From Curvibacter sp. GWA2_63_95 (GTDB taxonomy: Bacteria; Pseudomonadota; Gammaproteobacteria; Burkholderiales; Burkholderiaceae_C), in contig MGPB01000012.1 in NCBI GenBank assembly GCA_001795455.1, forward strand, positions 1 to 62,647: 62,647 nucleotides of DNA, written 5' to 3'. Under the pieces are notes generated by a model. It made no database searches and was not told the DNA's origin. It worked only from the letters and a program-made list of their open reading frames with translations. A program made the translations under genes and the position numbers. Of this stretch, positions 18,319 to 26,627 are shown piece after piece (position 1 is the stretch's first letter; every line of letters starts with the position of its first letter).

Positions 18319-19452
18319 ATGAGCATCACTTCTTTTTCATTCCCCACCCCCATCAAATTTGGTGCCGGTGCCCGCAAGCTAGTAGCCCAGCACTTGCGGG
18401 ACCTGGGCCTCCAGCGCCCGCTCATCGTCACCGACAAGGCCCTGGGTGCCCTGCCCGTGCTGGCCGAGTTCCAGACCCACCTGGCCGGGCTGGAGGTGGC
18501 CGTGTTCTCCGGCGTATTTGGCAACCCCACCTGCAGCCAGGTGATGGACGGTGCGGCCGCCTACAAAGCCCACAAGGCCGACTGTGTGATCGGATTTGGC
18601 GGTGGTGCGGCACTCGATGTGGCCAAGGTGGTGGGCCTGGCGGCGACGCACCCGGGGGACATTCTGGAATACGTGTGGGACCACCCGCAGGTGCGCCCCA
18701 TCGTCCACGAGCTGCCCTACTTCGTGGCCTTGCCCACCACCTCGGGCACAGGCTCGGAGGTGGGCCGCTCCAGTGTGGTGAGCGAGAACGACACGCACTT
18801 GAAACGTGTGGTGTTCAGCCCGAAAATCCTGGCGAAGACCGTGTTTGCAGACCCCGAGCTCACGTTGGGCTTGCCAGCGCATGTGACGGCCGCTACCGGT
18901 ATGGACGCACTGACCCACAACATCGAGAGTTACCTCTCGCCCGCCTACCACCCGCTATGCGATGGCATTGCGCTGGAAGGCACACGCATTGCGGCGGCGG
19001 CTTTGGTCACGGCTGTCAAAGCCCCCGGCAACCTGCCCGCCCGCTCCGACATGATGATGTCCTCCATGATGGGCGCCATTGCCTTCCAGAAAGACCTAGG
19101 TGCCGTGCACTCTTGCGCTCACGCATTGGGTGCCGTGTGTGACCTGCACCACGGCCTGGCCAATGCGCTGATGATCGACACCGTGATGGCCTGGAACCTG
19201 GAGGCTGCGCCCGCCAAGTTTGACGAGCTGGCCCATGTGTGTGGCGTGGTGGGGGGCGGCAAGGCCTTTGTCGGCTGGCTCAAGGCCCTCAAGGCCAGCG
19301 TGGGCATCACGGGCACGCTGGCCAGCCATGGTGTCAAGCCTGAGCACCTGCCCCGCCTGGTGCAGGTGGCCACGGCCGACATCTGCCACCAGACCAATCC
19401 GCGCCCCTGCACCGCGGCCGACTTTGAGCGCCTGTTCAAGGCCGCCATGTGA
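18319..19452 (+). CDS. Iron-containing (group III) alcohol dehydrogenase
   Basis: 377 residues. The N-terminal fold includes GFGGGAALDVAKVVGLAA (NAD binding), PTTSGTGSEVGRSSV, and the metal-ligand region with Asp and three His: DALTHNIESYLSP, SCAHALGAVCDLHHGLANAL. It oxidises a primary alcohol. In this gene order it would convert the alcohol end of a gamma-glutamyl amino alcohol to an aldehyde, taking the place of the oxidase PuuB used for putrescine. It lies 9 bases after the ligase, and its TGA overlaps the next gene's ATG, which implies translational coupling. Confidence 0.9.
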   Translation: MSITSFSFPTPIKFGAGARKLVAQHLRDLGLQRPLIVTDKALGALPVLAEFQTHLAGLEVAVFSGVFGNPTCSQVMDGAAAYKAHKADCVIGFGGGAALDVAKVVGLAATHPGDILEYVWDHPQVRPIVHELPYFVALPTTSGTGSEVGRSSVVSENDTHLKRVVFSPKILAKTVFADPELTLGLPAHVTAATGMDALTHNIESYLSPAYHPLCDGIALEGTRIAAAALVTAVKAPGNLPARSDMMMSSMMGAIAFQKDLGAVHSCAHALGAVCDLHHGLANALMIDTVMAWNLEAAPAKFDELAHVCGVVGGGKAFVGWLKALKASVGITGTLASHGVKPEHLPRLVQVATADICHQTNPRPCTAADFERLFKAAM

Positions 19453-20264
19453 TGCGCAGCGCCGCGGACCGCCTCAAGATCGCCGTGAGTGCATGTTTCA
19501 TGCACCCGGACCCGGCGCGCGCCGCGTTTGCCAAGAAGACGCTGAACTACGTGGAGCAGTCGGTGCCGCACTGGCTCATGTCCGGCGGCGCATTGCCGGT
19601 GATGGTGCCGCCGGTGGACGGGGATACCGCGCGCGGCAGCATCACACTGGACGACTACGCGCAGTGGCTGGATGGCTTGGTGCTGCATGGCGGTGCCGAC
19701 CTGTGGCCCGGCAGTTATGGCGAGGCACCCATAGACCCACGCTGGCAGGGCGACAGGGTGCGCGACGCGTACGAGATGGCGCTGGTCAAAGCCTTTGTGG
19801 CCGTGGGCAAGCCTGTGTTTGGCATCTGCCGCGGCCTGCAGCTCATCAACGCCACCTTTGGCGGCACGCTGGTGCAAGACATTCCCACCCAGCGCCCCGA
19901 GGCCCTGCAACACCGCGATGCGGAGCGTTACGACCAGAACTTCCACCAGCTGGAGTTGATACCAAAAACACGCCTTCGCACGCTTCTGGATTGCGCGAGC
20001 AGCTACAAAATTAATAGCGTTCACCACCAGTGCATCAAGGACCTGGCGCCCGGCTTTGAAGTGGAGGCGCGCTGCCCCGACGACGGCACCATTGAAGCCA
20101 TCCGCGCCACCGGGCCTGACTGGATTGCCGCGGTGCAGTGGCACCCCGAGTTTCACAAACCCGAGCACGGCACGCTGGACGACACGCCGCTGTTACATGA
20201 CTTTTTGGCCCAGGCGCATGCCGTGCGTGCGGCGGCCGGCCACATCCTTTCCCCTGAACTTTGA
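19452..20264 (+). CDS. puuD: Gamma-glutamyl hydrolase of class I amidotransferase type (PuuD-like)
   Basis: 270 residues. It has the nucleophile elbow FGICRGLQLINA with its Cys, then NSVHHQ and QWHPEF with the His-Glu pair of the triad: the peptidase C26 family. PuuD hydrolyses gamma-glutamyl-GABA; here the presumed substrate is gamma-glutamylglycine, or whatever acid the aldehyde dehydrogenase makes, releasing glutamate. The ATG at 19452 overlaps the preceding TGA (TGATG); a GTG at 19449 also reads in frame. Residues about 170-190 (ending CASSYKINS) are encoded by a copy of the dispersed repeat at 19958-20018, yet the frame and expected spacing before NSVHHQ are kept. Confidence 0.87.
   Translation: MRSAADRLKIAVSACFMHPDPARAAFAKKTLNYVEQSVPHWLMSGGALPVMVPPVDGDTARGSITLDDYAQWLDGLVLHGGADLWPGSYGEAPIDPRWQGDRVRDAYEMALVKAFVAVGKPVFGICRGLQLINATFGGTLVQDIPTQRPEALQHRDAERYDQNFHQLELIPKTRLRTLLDCASSYKINSVHHQCIKDLAPGFEVEARCPDDGTIEAIRATGPDWIAAVQWHPEFHKPEHGTLDDTPLLHDFLAQAHAVRAAAGHILSPEL
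19958..20018 (-). repeat. Dispersed repeat, copy 1, inside the PuuD-like gene
   Basis: On the minus strand it reads GCTAT-TAATTTT-GTAGC, then TGCTCGCGCAATCC, and ends in a TTTTTGG-type tail. It is read antisense by the gene. The coding frame through it gives ...DCASSYKINS, the same C-A-S-S-Y frame as in copy 4. Confidence 0.75.
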
Positions 20265-20272
20265 GCACCCCC

Positions 20273-21646
20273 ATGAGCCAACTCGCCATCCACAACCCGG
20301 CCAACGGCCACCTCATCACCACCCTGGGCGCCGACGATGCCAGCACCGTGGCCACCAAGGCTGCACGTGCGCGTGCAGCACAGCGGGCTTGGGCGGCCAC
20401 CCCGCTGGCCGATCGCAAAGCCTGCATCAGCGCCTTCCGCGCCGGGGTGGTGCACGACCTGGAGTCGCTGGCCTTCACCATGACACGTGAGACCGGCAAA
20501 CCCATCAAGATGTCGCGCAACGAGCTCAACGGCCTGCTGGGCCGGATCGATTTCTTCCTGGCCGAGGCGGATGCCACCCTGGCCACCGAAACCGTATTCA
20601 ACGACGGCGGCATGACCGAGCAGATCCAGCACACGCCGCTGGGCGTAGTGGCCAATATCTCAGCCTGGAACTACCCCTGGTTTGTCGGCTGCAACGTCAT
20701 CGTGCCCGCGCTGCTCACCGGCAACACGGTGCTCTACAAACCCTCGGAGTACGCCACCCTCACCGGGCTGGAAATCACCCGCCTGCTGCACAAGGCGGGT
20801 GTGCCCGAAGACGTGATGATTTGCCTGGTGGGTGGTGGTGCCGTGGGTGCCGCGCTGCTGGAGCAAAAGGTGGATGGGGTGTTTTTCACCGGCTCCTACG
20901 CCACCGGCGCGCGCATTGCCAAAACGGTGGGCAGCAAGTTTGTGAAACTGCAGCTGGAGCTGGGGGGCAAGGACCCCACCTATGTGTGCGACGACGCCAA
21001 TGTGCAAGTGGCCGCCGAGAGCCTGGCCGATGGCGCCATGTACAACACCGGCCAGAGCTGCTGCTCGGTGGAGCGTGTGTATGTGCACGAGAAAGTGTAC
21101 GACCAGTTTGTGCAGGCCTTTGTCGCCACTGTCAAAACCTTCAAGACCGGCGACCCCGTGGCCGAGGACACCTACATCGGCGCCATCACCCGGGCCCCGC
21201 AGCTCGATGTGTTGCAGGCGCAGGTGGACGACGCCCAAGCCAAGGGCGCCACCTTGCATACGGGGGGGCACCGTGGCAGCGGCGAAGGCAACTGGTTCGA
21301 ACCCACCGTGTTCTCCGATGTGAACCACAGCATGGAGATCATGCGGGAAGAGAGTTTTGGTCCGGTCATCGGCATCCAGAAAGTGGGCAGCGATGCCGAG
21401 GCCGTGAAGCTGATGAACGACACGCGTTATGGCCTGACCGCCGGTGTGTTCACGCCCAATGAAGCACGGGCCAAGGCCGTGCTGGAGCAAGTGAACGCTG
21501 GCACCGTGTACTGGAACTGCTGCGACCGCGTGAGCCCGCGCCTGCCCTGGAGCGGCCATGGGGATTCGGGGGTGGGCCTCACGCTTTCCACCTACGGCAT
21601 CCAGACCTTCACGCGGCCCAAGGCCTGGCACCTGCGCAAGGCCTGA
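20273..21646 (+). CDS. Aldehyde dehydrogenase (gamma-glutamyl aldehyde type)
   Basis: 457 residues from the ATG at 20273 (MSQLAIHNPANG), 8 bases after the previous stop; a TTG at 20261 is in frame but overlaps that stop. It has the cofactor motif ISAWNYPWFVGCN, FTGSYATGARIAK, LELGGKDPTYVC with the general-base Glu, and the nucleophile region NTGQSCCSVERVY. It would oxidise the gamma-glutamyl aldehyde made by the iron alcohol dehydrogenase to the acid that the PuuD-like enzyme hydrolyses. It is the last gene of the operon and converges on the ABC permease at 21666. Confidence 0.88.
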   Translation: MSQLAIHNPANGHLITTLGADDASTVATKAARARAAQRAWAATPLADRKACISAFRAGVVHDLESLAFTMTRETGKPIKMSRNELNGLLGRIDFFLAEADATLATETVFNDGGMTEQIQHTPLGVVANISAWNYPWFVGCNVIVPALLTGNTVLYKPSEYATLTGLEITRLLHKAGVPEDVMICLVGGGAVGAALLEQKVDGVFFTGSYATGARIAKTVGSKFVKLQLELGGKDPTYVCDDANVQVAAESLADGAMYNTGQSCCSVERVYVHEKVYDQFVQAFVATVKTFKTGDPVAEDTYIGAITRAPQLDVLQAQVDDAQAKGATLHTGGHRGSGEGNWFEPTVFSDVNHSMEIMREESFGPVIGIQKVGSDAEAVKLMNDTRYGLTAGVFTPNEARAKAVLEQVNAGTVYWNCCDRVSPRLPWSGHGDSGVGLTLSTYGIQTFTRPKAWHLRKA

Positions 21647-21665
21647 GTCCGCAGCGGCCCGTGGC

Positions 21666-22529
21666 TCAGCGCTCCTGTGGGGCGCTTGCGCGTTTGAGCA
21701 GGGTGAGCGCCAGGATGGCGGAGGCCACCATGAGGAACAGGCTCACCGCATTGAGCACCGGCGTGGCGCCCTCGCGCATGCGGCCGTACATCATCACGGT
21801 CAGCGGTGCGTCTGAGCCCACCAGCATCAGCGTGGTGTTGAAGTTCTCGAACGACATGAGAAACGAAATGGCCGCTGCACCGATGAGCGCGGGTTGCAGA
21901 TAGGGCAGCGTGATGGTGGTGAGCACCGCAAAACGCGAGGCGCCCAGGTTGTAGGCCGCCTCTTCCAGCGTGATGTCAAAACGCTTGAGCCGTGCCGAGA
22001 TGGTGAGCGTGGCAATGGAGGCGATGTAGGCAAACTGCCCCAGCACCACCAGCGGCAGGCCGGGTCGCAAAAACTCCAGCTCCAGGCCCCACAGGTCGTC
22101 GGCCAGGTTGGCCACGCGGCTGGCCAGCGCCAGGATGGAGATGCCCAGGATCACACCCGGAATCACCAGCGGCGCCAGCATCAGCATGCTCAGCGCCTGT
22201 TTGCCACGGAACTGCGTGCGTTCGATCAAAAAAGCATTGGCCGTGCCCGCCAGCACCGACAGCAGCGTGACCCAGCAGGCCACCACCACGCTGGTCCACA
22301 AGCTGCCCAACAGTGCGGTGTCGGCAAACAGGCCACGGCGCGGGCCGTCGGCGCCGCCCAAAAACCAGTCCAGCGTAAAGCCATTCCAGGGCGGTGCGGG
22401 GTAAGGCGCATCGTTGAAGGCAAACACCGCCACTACCGCCAGCGGCAAAAACAAGAAGGCGAAGAACAACACACCGTAGACCACGGTGCTGGCGCGCAGC
22501 CAGGCGGGGCGGGGGAGCGAGGGGATCAT
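21666..22529 (-). CDS. Polyamine-type ABC transporter permease (PotC/PotI-like)
   Basis: 287 residues with six predicted membrane helices. The BPD_transp_1 coupling motif EEAAYNLGASRFAVLTTITLP is in the cytoplasmic loop (split for reading: EEAAYNLGAS, then LTTITLP). It is the last gene of the leftward four-gene transporter operon; its start ATG overlaps the preceding stop. It forms the inner-membrane channel with the permease at 22526. The substrate is probably putrescine, spermidine or a related cation, judged from family only. Confidence 0.88.
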   Translation of the reverse strand: MIPSLPRPAWLRASTVVYGVLFFAFLFLPLAVVAVFAFNDAPYPAPPWNGFTLDWFLGGADGPRRGLFADTALLGSLWTSVVVACWVTLLSVLAGTANAFLIERTQFRGKQALSMLMLAPLVIPGVILGISILALASRVANLADDLWGLELEFLRPGLPLVVLGQFAYIASIATLTISARLKRFDITLEEAAYNLGASRFAVLTTITLPYLQPALIGAAAISFLMSFENFNTTLMLVGSDAPLTVMMYGRMREGATPVLNAVSLFLMVASAILALTLLKRASAPQER

Positions 22530-23410
22530 GAGCGTTGCATCACTTCACCAAACTTTTGGCCCGAGAGCCTGAGCCCCAGCCACACAATGCCGGTGCTCAG
22601 TGCCAGCAGCAGAAAACCAAACGCCGCCCCCTGCTCCCAGTTGAAGCGGGTGATGAACTGGGTGTAGATCTGCTCGGTGAACCAGAGCGAGTTTTTGCCA
22701 CCCAGCAAGGTGGGTGTGAGGTAGTTGCCCAGCGTGAGCATGAACACCACAATGCAACCCGCCACCATGCCCGGCGCAGCGTGCGGAATGATGATGTGCC
22801 GCAGGATGGACCAGCCATTGCCGCCCAGGTCGTAGGCCGCCTCAATCAGCGAATCGTCCAGGCTCTCCAGCGCGCTGATCAGCGGAATCACCATGAACAG
22901 CATGCTGGTGTAGACCAGCCCAACGAGGATGGTGGCGTCGTGGTACAGCATCTCCACCGGGGCGGGCGTCACACCCAGCCACACCAGAATGCCGGGCAAC
23001 ACGCCCGACTCGCGCAGCAGAATCATCCAGCCCAGCGTGCGCACGGTTTCGCTCACCCAGAACGGAATGAGGCACAGCACAAACAGCAGTGCCTTGGCGC
23101 GGCCGCGCGCAATCTTGGCAATCGTCCAGGCAATGGGAAACGCCATCAGCAGCGTGATGGCGGTGGCCATCAGCGACATCACGGCCGTGCGCACAAAGGT
23201 GCGCCAGTACAGCGGCTCGTCAATAAAAGTGAGGTACTGCGCCAGGCTGGGCTCGTAGACCCGGGGCGCCACGCGTGCGCGCAGCGACAGCACCGCCAGC
23301 TCGGCATGCGGCAGGATGATCAGGCCCAGCAGCCACAGCAGGGCTGGGGCCAGCAGCAGCATGCCCAACAGCCGGGCCATGTGGCCGCGGGGGGCGCCTT
23401 CAGCCAGCAT
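22526..23410 (-). CDS. Polyamine-type ABC transporter permease (PotB/PotH-like)
   Basis: 294 residues from an ATG at 23410 (MLAEGAPRGHMARLL). The frame is open 168 bases further upstream, but that part runs through the end of the ATPase gene and has no transporter character. Six helices and the EAA loop IEAAYDLGGNGWSILRHIIIP (key residues EAA...G) are visible. The start lies inside the last codons of the ATPase gene and its stop overlaps the next start, so translation of the three genes is coupled. Confidence 0.88.
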   Translation of the reverse strand: MLAEGAPRGHMARLLGMLLLAPALLWLLGLIILPHAELAVLSLRARVAPRVYEPSLAQYLTFIDEPLYWRTFVRTAVMSLMATAITLLMAFPIAWTIAKIARGRAKALLFVLCLIPFWVSETVRTLGWMILLRESGVLPGILVWLGVTPAPVEMLYHDATILVGLVYTSMLFMVIPLISALESLDDSLIEAAYDLGGNGWSILRHIIIPHAAPGMVAGCIVVFMLTLGNYLTPTLLGGKNSLWFTEQIYTQFITRFNWEQGAAFGFLLLALSTGIVWLGLRLSGQKFGEVMQRS

Positions 23411-24530
23411 GGGCTTGCGCCGGTGCGGCAAAACACACGGCGCGCTGCGGGTCAAAGCCAAACACCACGTCTTCACCCGCGCGCAAGTCGGCAAACTGGC
23501 CGGTCTGCGGCAGCGCAATGCGGAATTCGGCGCCGCTGTGTTTCTCGCGCAGCAGCACGGCGGAGTTGGCGCCGTCAAATAGCAGGCTTTCCACCACGCC
23601 GGTGAAATGCGGCATGCCGGTTGCTATAAATTCAGTAGCTGCTCGCGCAAGTCTGGCAACCTCGGGGCGCACAAAAGCCTCTACGGCGTCGCCTGCCTTG
23701 ATGTGTGTATGGCCATGGGCCGCCCGTGCATGCAGGGCCAAGCCGTTGTCCGTGGTCACCTGCACGATGTCGCCCTGCACGCCTGCGGCCTTGCCCACCA
23801 GGCGGTTGTTGGCGCCCACAAATCCGGCCACAAACGGGGTGTGTGGTTCGTAGTAGAGCGCCTGCGGCGTACCCAGCTGCTCAAAGCGGCCGTGGTTCAT
23901 CACCGCCACGTGGTCCGACAGCACCAGCGCTTCCGACTGGTCGTGGGTGATGTAGACAAAGGTAGTGCCAAACGCTGCCTGCAGCTGCTTGAGCTCGATC
24001 TTCATGTGCTCACGCAGCTTCAGGTCCAGCGCGCCCAGTGGCTCGTCCAGCAGCAGCAGTGTGGGCTCCAGCACCAGGCTGCGCGCGATGGCCACGCGCT
24101 GCTTTTGCCCGCCCGAGAGCTGGTCCACCCGCTTGCCCTGTGCGCCGGGCAGGCTCACGCGTTCCAGCATCTCGCCCACACGGCGTCGGATCTCGTCGGC
24201 CGGCACGCCGCGGCGGGCCAGGCCGTAGCCCACGTTCTCGCCCACATTCATCATGGGGAACAGCGCCAGGTGCTGGAACACCATGTTCACGGGCCGTTGG
24301 TTGGGCGGCACGCCGTTCATGGGTTTGCCGCCAATGCGGATCTCGCCCGCATCGGGTTGGATAAAGCCCGCCACCATGCGCAAGAGCGTGGTCTTGCCGC
24401 AGCCGGACGGGCCCAGGATGGAGAAGAACGACCCGCGTTGCACGGTGAACGACAGGTCGTCCACCGCGGCAAACGCGCCGTAGCGTTTGGCTACGCCTAC
24501 GGCTTCGAGGTCAATGGTGGCGGCGCTCAA
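23400..24530 (-). CDS. Polyamine-type ABC transporter ATP-binding protein (PotA/PotG-like)
   Basis: 376 residues. It has Walker A GPSGCGKTT at residues 40-48, a Q loop, signature LSGGQKQR and Walker B LLLLDEP followed by the D and H loops (VYITHDQSEAL), then a C-terminal TOBE domain from about residue 280. It couples ATP hydrolysis to import by the two permeases. Residues EVARLARAATEFIATG in the TOBE region are encoded by a copy of the dispersed repeat (23623-23679) without loss of frame. It starts 9 bases after the binding-protein gene. Confidence 0.9.
   Translation of the reverse strand: MSAATIDLEAVGVAKRYGAFAAVDDLSFTVQRGSFFSILGPSGCGKTTLLRMVAGFIQPDAGEIRIGGKPMNGVPPNQRPVNMVFQHLALFPMMNVGENVGYGLARRGVPADEIRRRVGEMLERVSLPGAQGKRVDQLSGGQKQRVAIARSLVLEPTLLLLDEPLGALDLKLREHMKIELKQLQAAFGTTFVYITHDQSEALVLSDHVAVMNHGRFEQLGTPQALYYEPHTPFVAGFVGANNRLVGKAAGVQGDIVQVTTDNGLALHARAAHGHTHIKAGDAVEAFVRPEVARLARAATEFIATGMPHFTGVVESLLFDGANSAVLLREKHSGAEFRIALPQTGQFADLRAGEDVVFGFDPQRAVCFAAPAQAHAG
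23623..23679 (+). repeat. Dispersed repeat, copy 2, inside the PotA-like gene
   Basis: GCTAT-AAATTCA-GTAGC is followed by TGCTCGCGCAAGTC and an ACAAAAGCC-type tail. It lies antisense within the coding frame and uses a different frame from copies 1 and 4 (the gene reads it as ARAATEFIA). Confidence 0.72.
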
Positions 24531-24539
24531 CGCTGCCGC

Positions 24540-25607
24540 TTAGTTGGCAGCCTTGATGCGGTCGAGCACGCGGCCTTCAATCTCTTCAATGCCAGCGGGC
24601 ACGGCGGGGTACCACTTGATGTTCTTGAGCGCGGCTTCGGGGAAGCTGGCCGCAAACTGGGCCTTGAGCTTGGCTTCCATCATCTGGTCCGCACCTTTGG
24701 ACGCGGTGAAGTTGCCAGCCGAACCCGCCACCTTGGCGGCAATTTCAGGGCGCATGTTGAAGTTGATCCAGGCGTAGGCCGCTGCATCGTTTTTGCCCTT
24801 GGCCGGGATGGCGAAGGTGTCAATCCAGCCCATGGCGCCCGCCTTGGGGGCAACAAACTGGATCTCGGCCTTCTCGCCATTGAGCTTCCAGCCGCCGGTG
24901 TCCCACATCATGGCGCCCACAATTTCACCGGCGCGCATGCCGTTGAGCAGCTGGTCCTTGTTGTCCCAGTAGAACTTCACGTTGGGCTTGCAGGCAATCA
25001 GCGTCTTGCCCACTTCGTCCATCAGCGCGCCATAGGCCTTGGCATCGTTGTACAGCGCGAAGGGGTTTTTGCCCGCGGCAAAGGCAAAGGCCAGCAGCGT
25101 GGGGCGCTTCAGGCGGTAGGCCACCTTGCCTTTGTAGTCGGCCTTGCACAGGTCGGTGTAGTCGGCCATCTGGGCCAGCTTGGTGTTCACCACCAGGCCA
25201 TCCGTGCCCCAGATGTGGGGCAGGCCGTAGACCTTGCCGTCCACGGTGGTGTTGCCCTTGGTGGCATCCAGCATGGAGGGGATGAACAGCTCGCTCTTGA
25301 GCTTGCTCAGGTCCAGCGGCTTGTAGATGCCGAACTCTTTTTGCGGGCCGGCAATGCGGTCTTGCGAAGGCTGGGCCAGGTCAAAGCCTGCGCCGCCGGT
25401 GGCGCGCAGCTTGGAAATCATTTCTTCGTTGTTGGACAAGGTCAGCTCGACCTTGTAGCCGGTTTCCTTTTCAAACTGTGCCACCACCGCTGCGGGTGCG
25501 TAGTCGGCCCAGGTCAGCAGACGCAGGGTTTTTTCTTGGGCCATGGCAGAACCGCCGAACACCAGGGTCACTACGGCAGCAGCAATAGAAGCACGTTTGA
25601 AAGTCAT
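24540..25607 (-). CDS. Polyamine-type periplasmic binding protein (PotD/PotF-like)
   Basis: 355 residues with a signal peptide (1-23, ending AMA before QEKTLRLL). It has the PotD/PotF hallmarks LLTWADYAP, FEKETGYKVE, DLAQPSQD, a GTDGLVVNT hinge segment, YWDNKDQLLNGM and the MGWIDTFAIP strand. It captures the amine in the periplasm. It is the first gene of the leftward transporter operon. Polyamine specificity rests on family resemblance; the operon converges on the gamma-glutamyl amino-alcohol genes, so a related amine is conceivable. Confidence 0.88.
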   Translation of the reverse strand: MTFKRASIAAAVVTLVFGGSAMAQEKTLRLLTWADYAPAAVVAQFEKETGYKVELTLSNNEEMISKLRATGGAGFDLAQPSQDRIAGPQKEFGIYKPLDLSKLKSELFIPSMLDATKGNTTVDGKVYGLPHIWGTDGLVVNTKLAQMADYTDLCKADYKGKVAYRLKRPTLLAFAFAAGKNPFALYNDAKAYGALMDEVGKTLIACKPNVKFYWDNKDQLLNGMRAGEIVGAMMWDTGGWKLNGEKAEIQFVAPKAGAMGWIDTFAIPAKGKNDAAAYAWINFNMRPEIAAKVAGSAGNFTASKGADQMMEAKLKAQFAASFPEAALKNIKWYPAVPAGIEEIEGRVLDRIKAAN

Positions 25608-25812
25608 GGAATCGTCCTTGAAGTGGATGGAAGTTTTAGCCAGAAAGTGGCCAAACCCTTCGGAGATTAAGACAGCAAGGTGTCAGTTATATGTCAAGCG
25701 CATGGCGCGCACAAGCCTGATTTTTGCGGGGAGACACGCTGCACCAAACCGGGCTGCTATCGTTAGGGGTTGGTCCCAATGTGGGGCGCTTTTTTGTTCA
25801 TAGGAGTGCGTG

Positions 25813-26616
25813 ATGGCAATGGATGTGGTGGACTACGAAATCTTTGGTTCCGAGATGCAATACGTCGAGGTGGAGCTGGACCCCGGCGAGGCCGCCATCG
25901 GTGAAGCCGGTGTGATGATGTACATGCAAGACGGCATCACCATGGACACCATCTTTGGTGATGGCTCGCAACAAGGCGGCTTCTTTGGCAAGCTCATGGG
26001 CGCGGGCAAACGCCTGCTCACGGGTGAGGGCTTGTTCACCACCGTGTTCCAGAACAGCGGTGCTGGCAAACAGCGTGTGGCCTTTGCGGCCCCCTACCCC
26101 GGCAAGATCGTGCCCATGGACCTGAACCAGTTGGGCGGCACCATCATCTGCCAGAAAGATTCTTTCTTGTGCGCGGCCAAGGGCGTGGCACTGGGCATTG
26201 CGTTCCAGAAGAAACTGGGTGTGGGCCTGTTTGGCGGTGAAGGCTTCATCATGCAAAAGCTCGATGGAGACGGCATGGCCTTTGTGCACGCCGGTGGCAC
26301 GCTGATGGAGCGCACCCTGGCCCCCGGCGAAACGCTGCGCGTAGACACGGGCTGTGTGGTGGCCTTCCAGCCCACGGTGGACTTTGACATCCAGTTTGTG
26401 GGCAAGATCAAGTCCGCCATCTTTGGGGGTGAAGGCCTGTTCTTCGCCACGCTGCGCGGCCCCGGCAAGGTGTGGCTGCAAAGCCTGCCACTCTCGCGCC
26501 TGGCCAACCGCATCATCCTCTCGGCGCCGGCCGCAGGGGGCCGCTCTGCAGACCAGGGCTCCCTGTTGGGCGCCGGTGTGCTGGGCGGGCTGATTGGCGG
26601 CGGCAGCGACGACTGA
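25813..26616 (+). CDS. AIM24 / TIGR00266 family protein
   Basis: 267 residues from the ATG at 25813, preceded by TAGGAG. It is a beta-rich, mostly soluble protein with repeated glycine-turn strands ([39 protein letters not shown]). It ends with a glycine/serine-rich tail containing [14 protein letters not shown]. This is the pattern of the AIM24 family, whose bacterial function is not established. It precedes an M48 peptidase gene by 11 bases, so the two are probably co-expressed. No catalytic motif is visible. Confidence 0.85.
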   Translation: MAMDVVDYEIFGSEMQYVEVELDPGEAAIGEAGVMMYMQDGITMDTIFGDGSQQGGFFGKLMGAGKRLLTGEGLFTTVFQNSGAGKQRVAFAAPYPGKIVPMDLNQLGGTIICQKDSFLCAAKGVALGIAFQKKLGVGLFGGEGFIMQKLDGDGMAFVHAGGTLMERTLAPGETLRVDTGCVVAFQPTVDFDIQFVGKIKSAIFGGEGLFFATLRGPGKVWLQSLPLSRLANRIILSAPAAGGRSADQGSLLGAGVLGGLIGGGSDD

Positions 26617-26627
26617 GCGCCCCGCCC

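Noticed and set aside
23607..25670. A 687-codon plus-strand open frame across the polyamine-type binding protein and ATPase genes
   Set aside because: It spans two real minus-strand genes and their junction and has no recognisable domain; it is a shadow frame.
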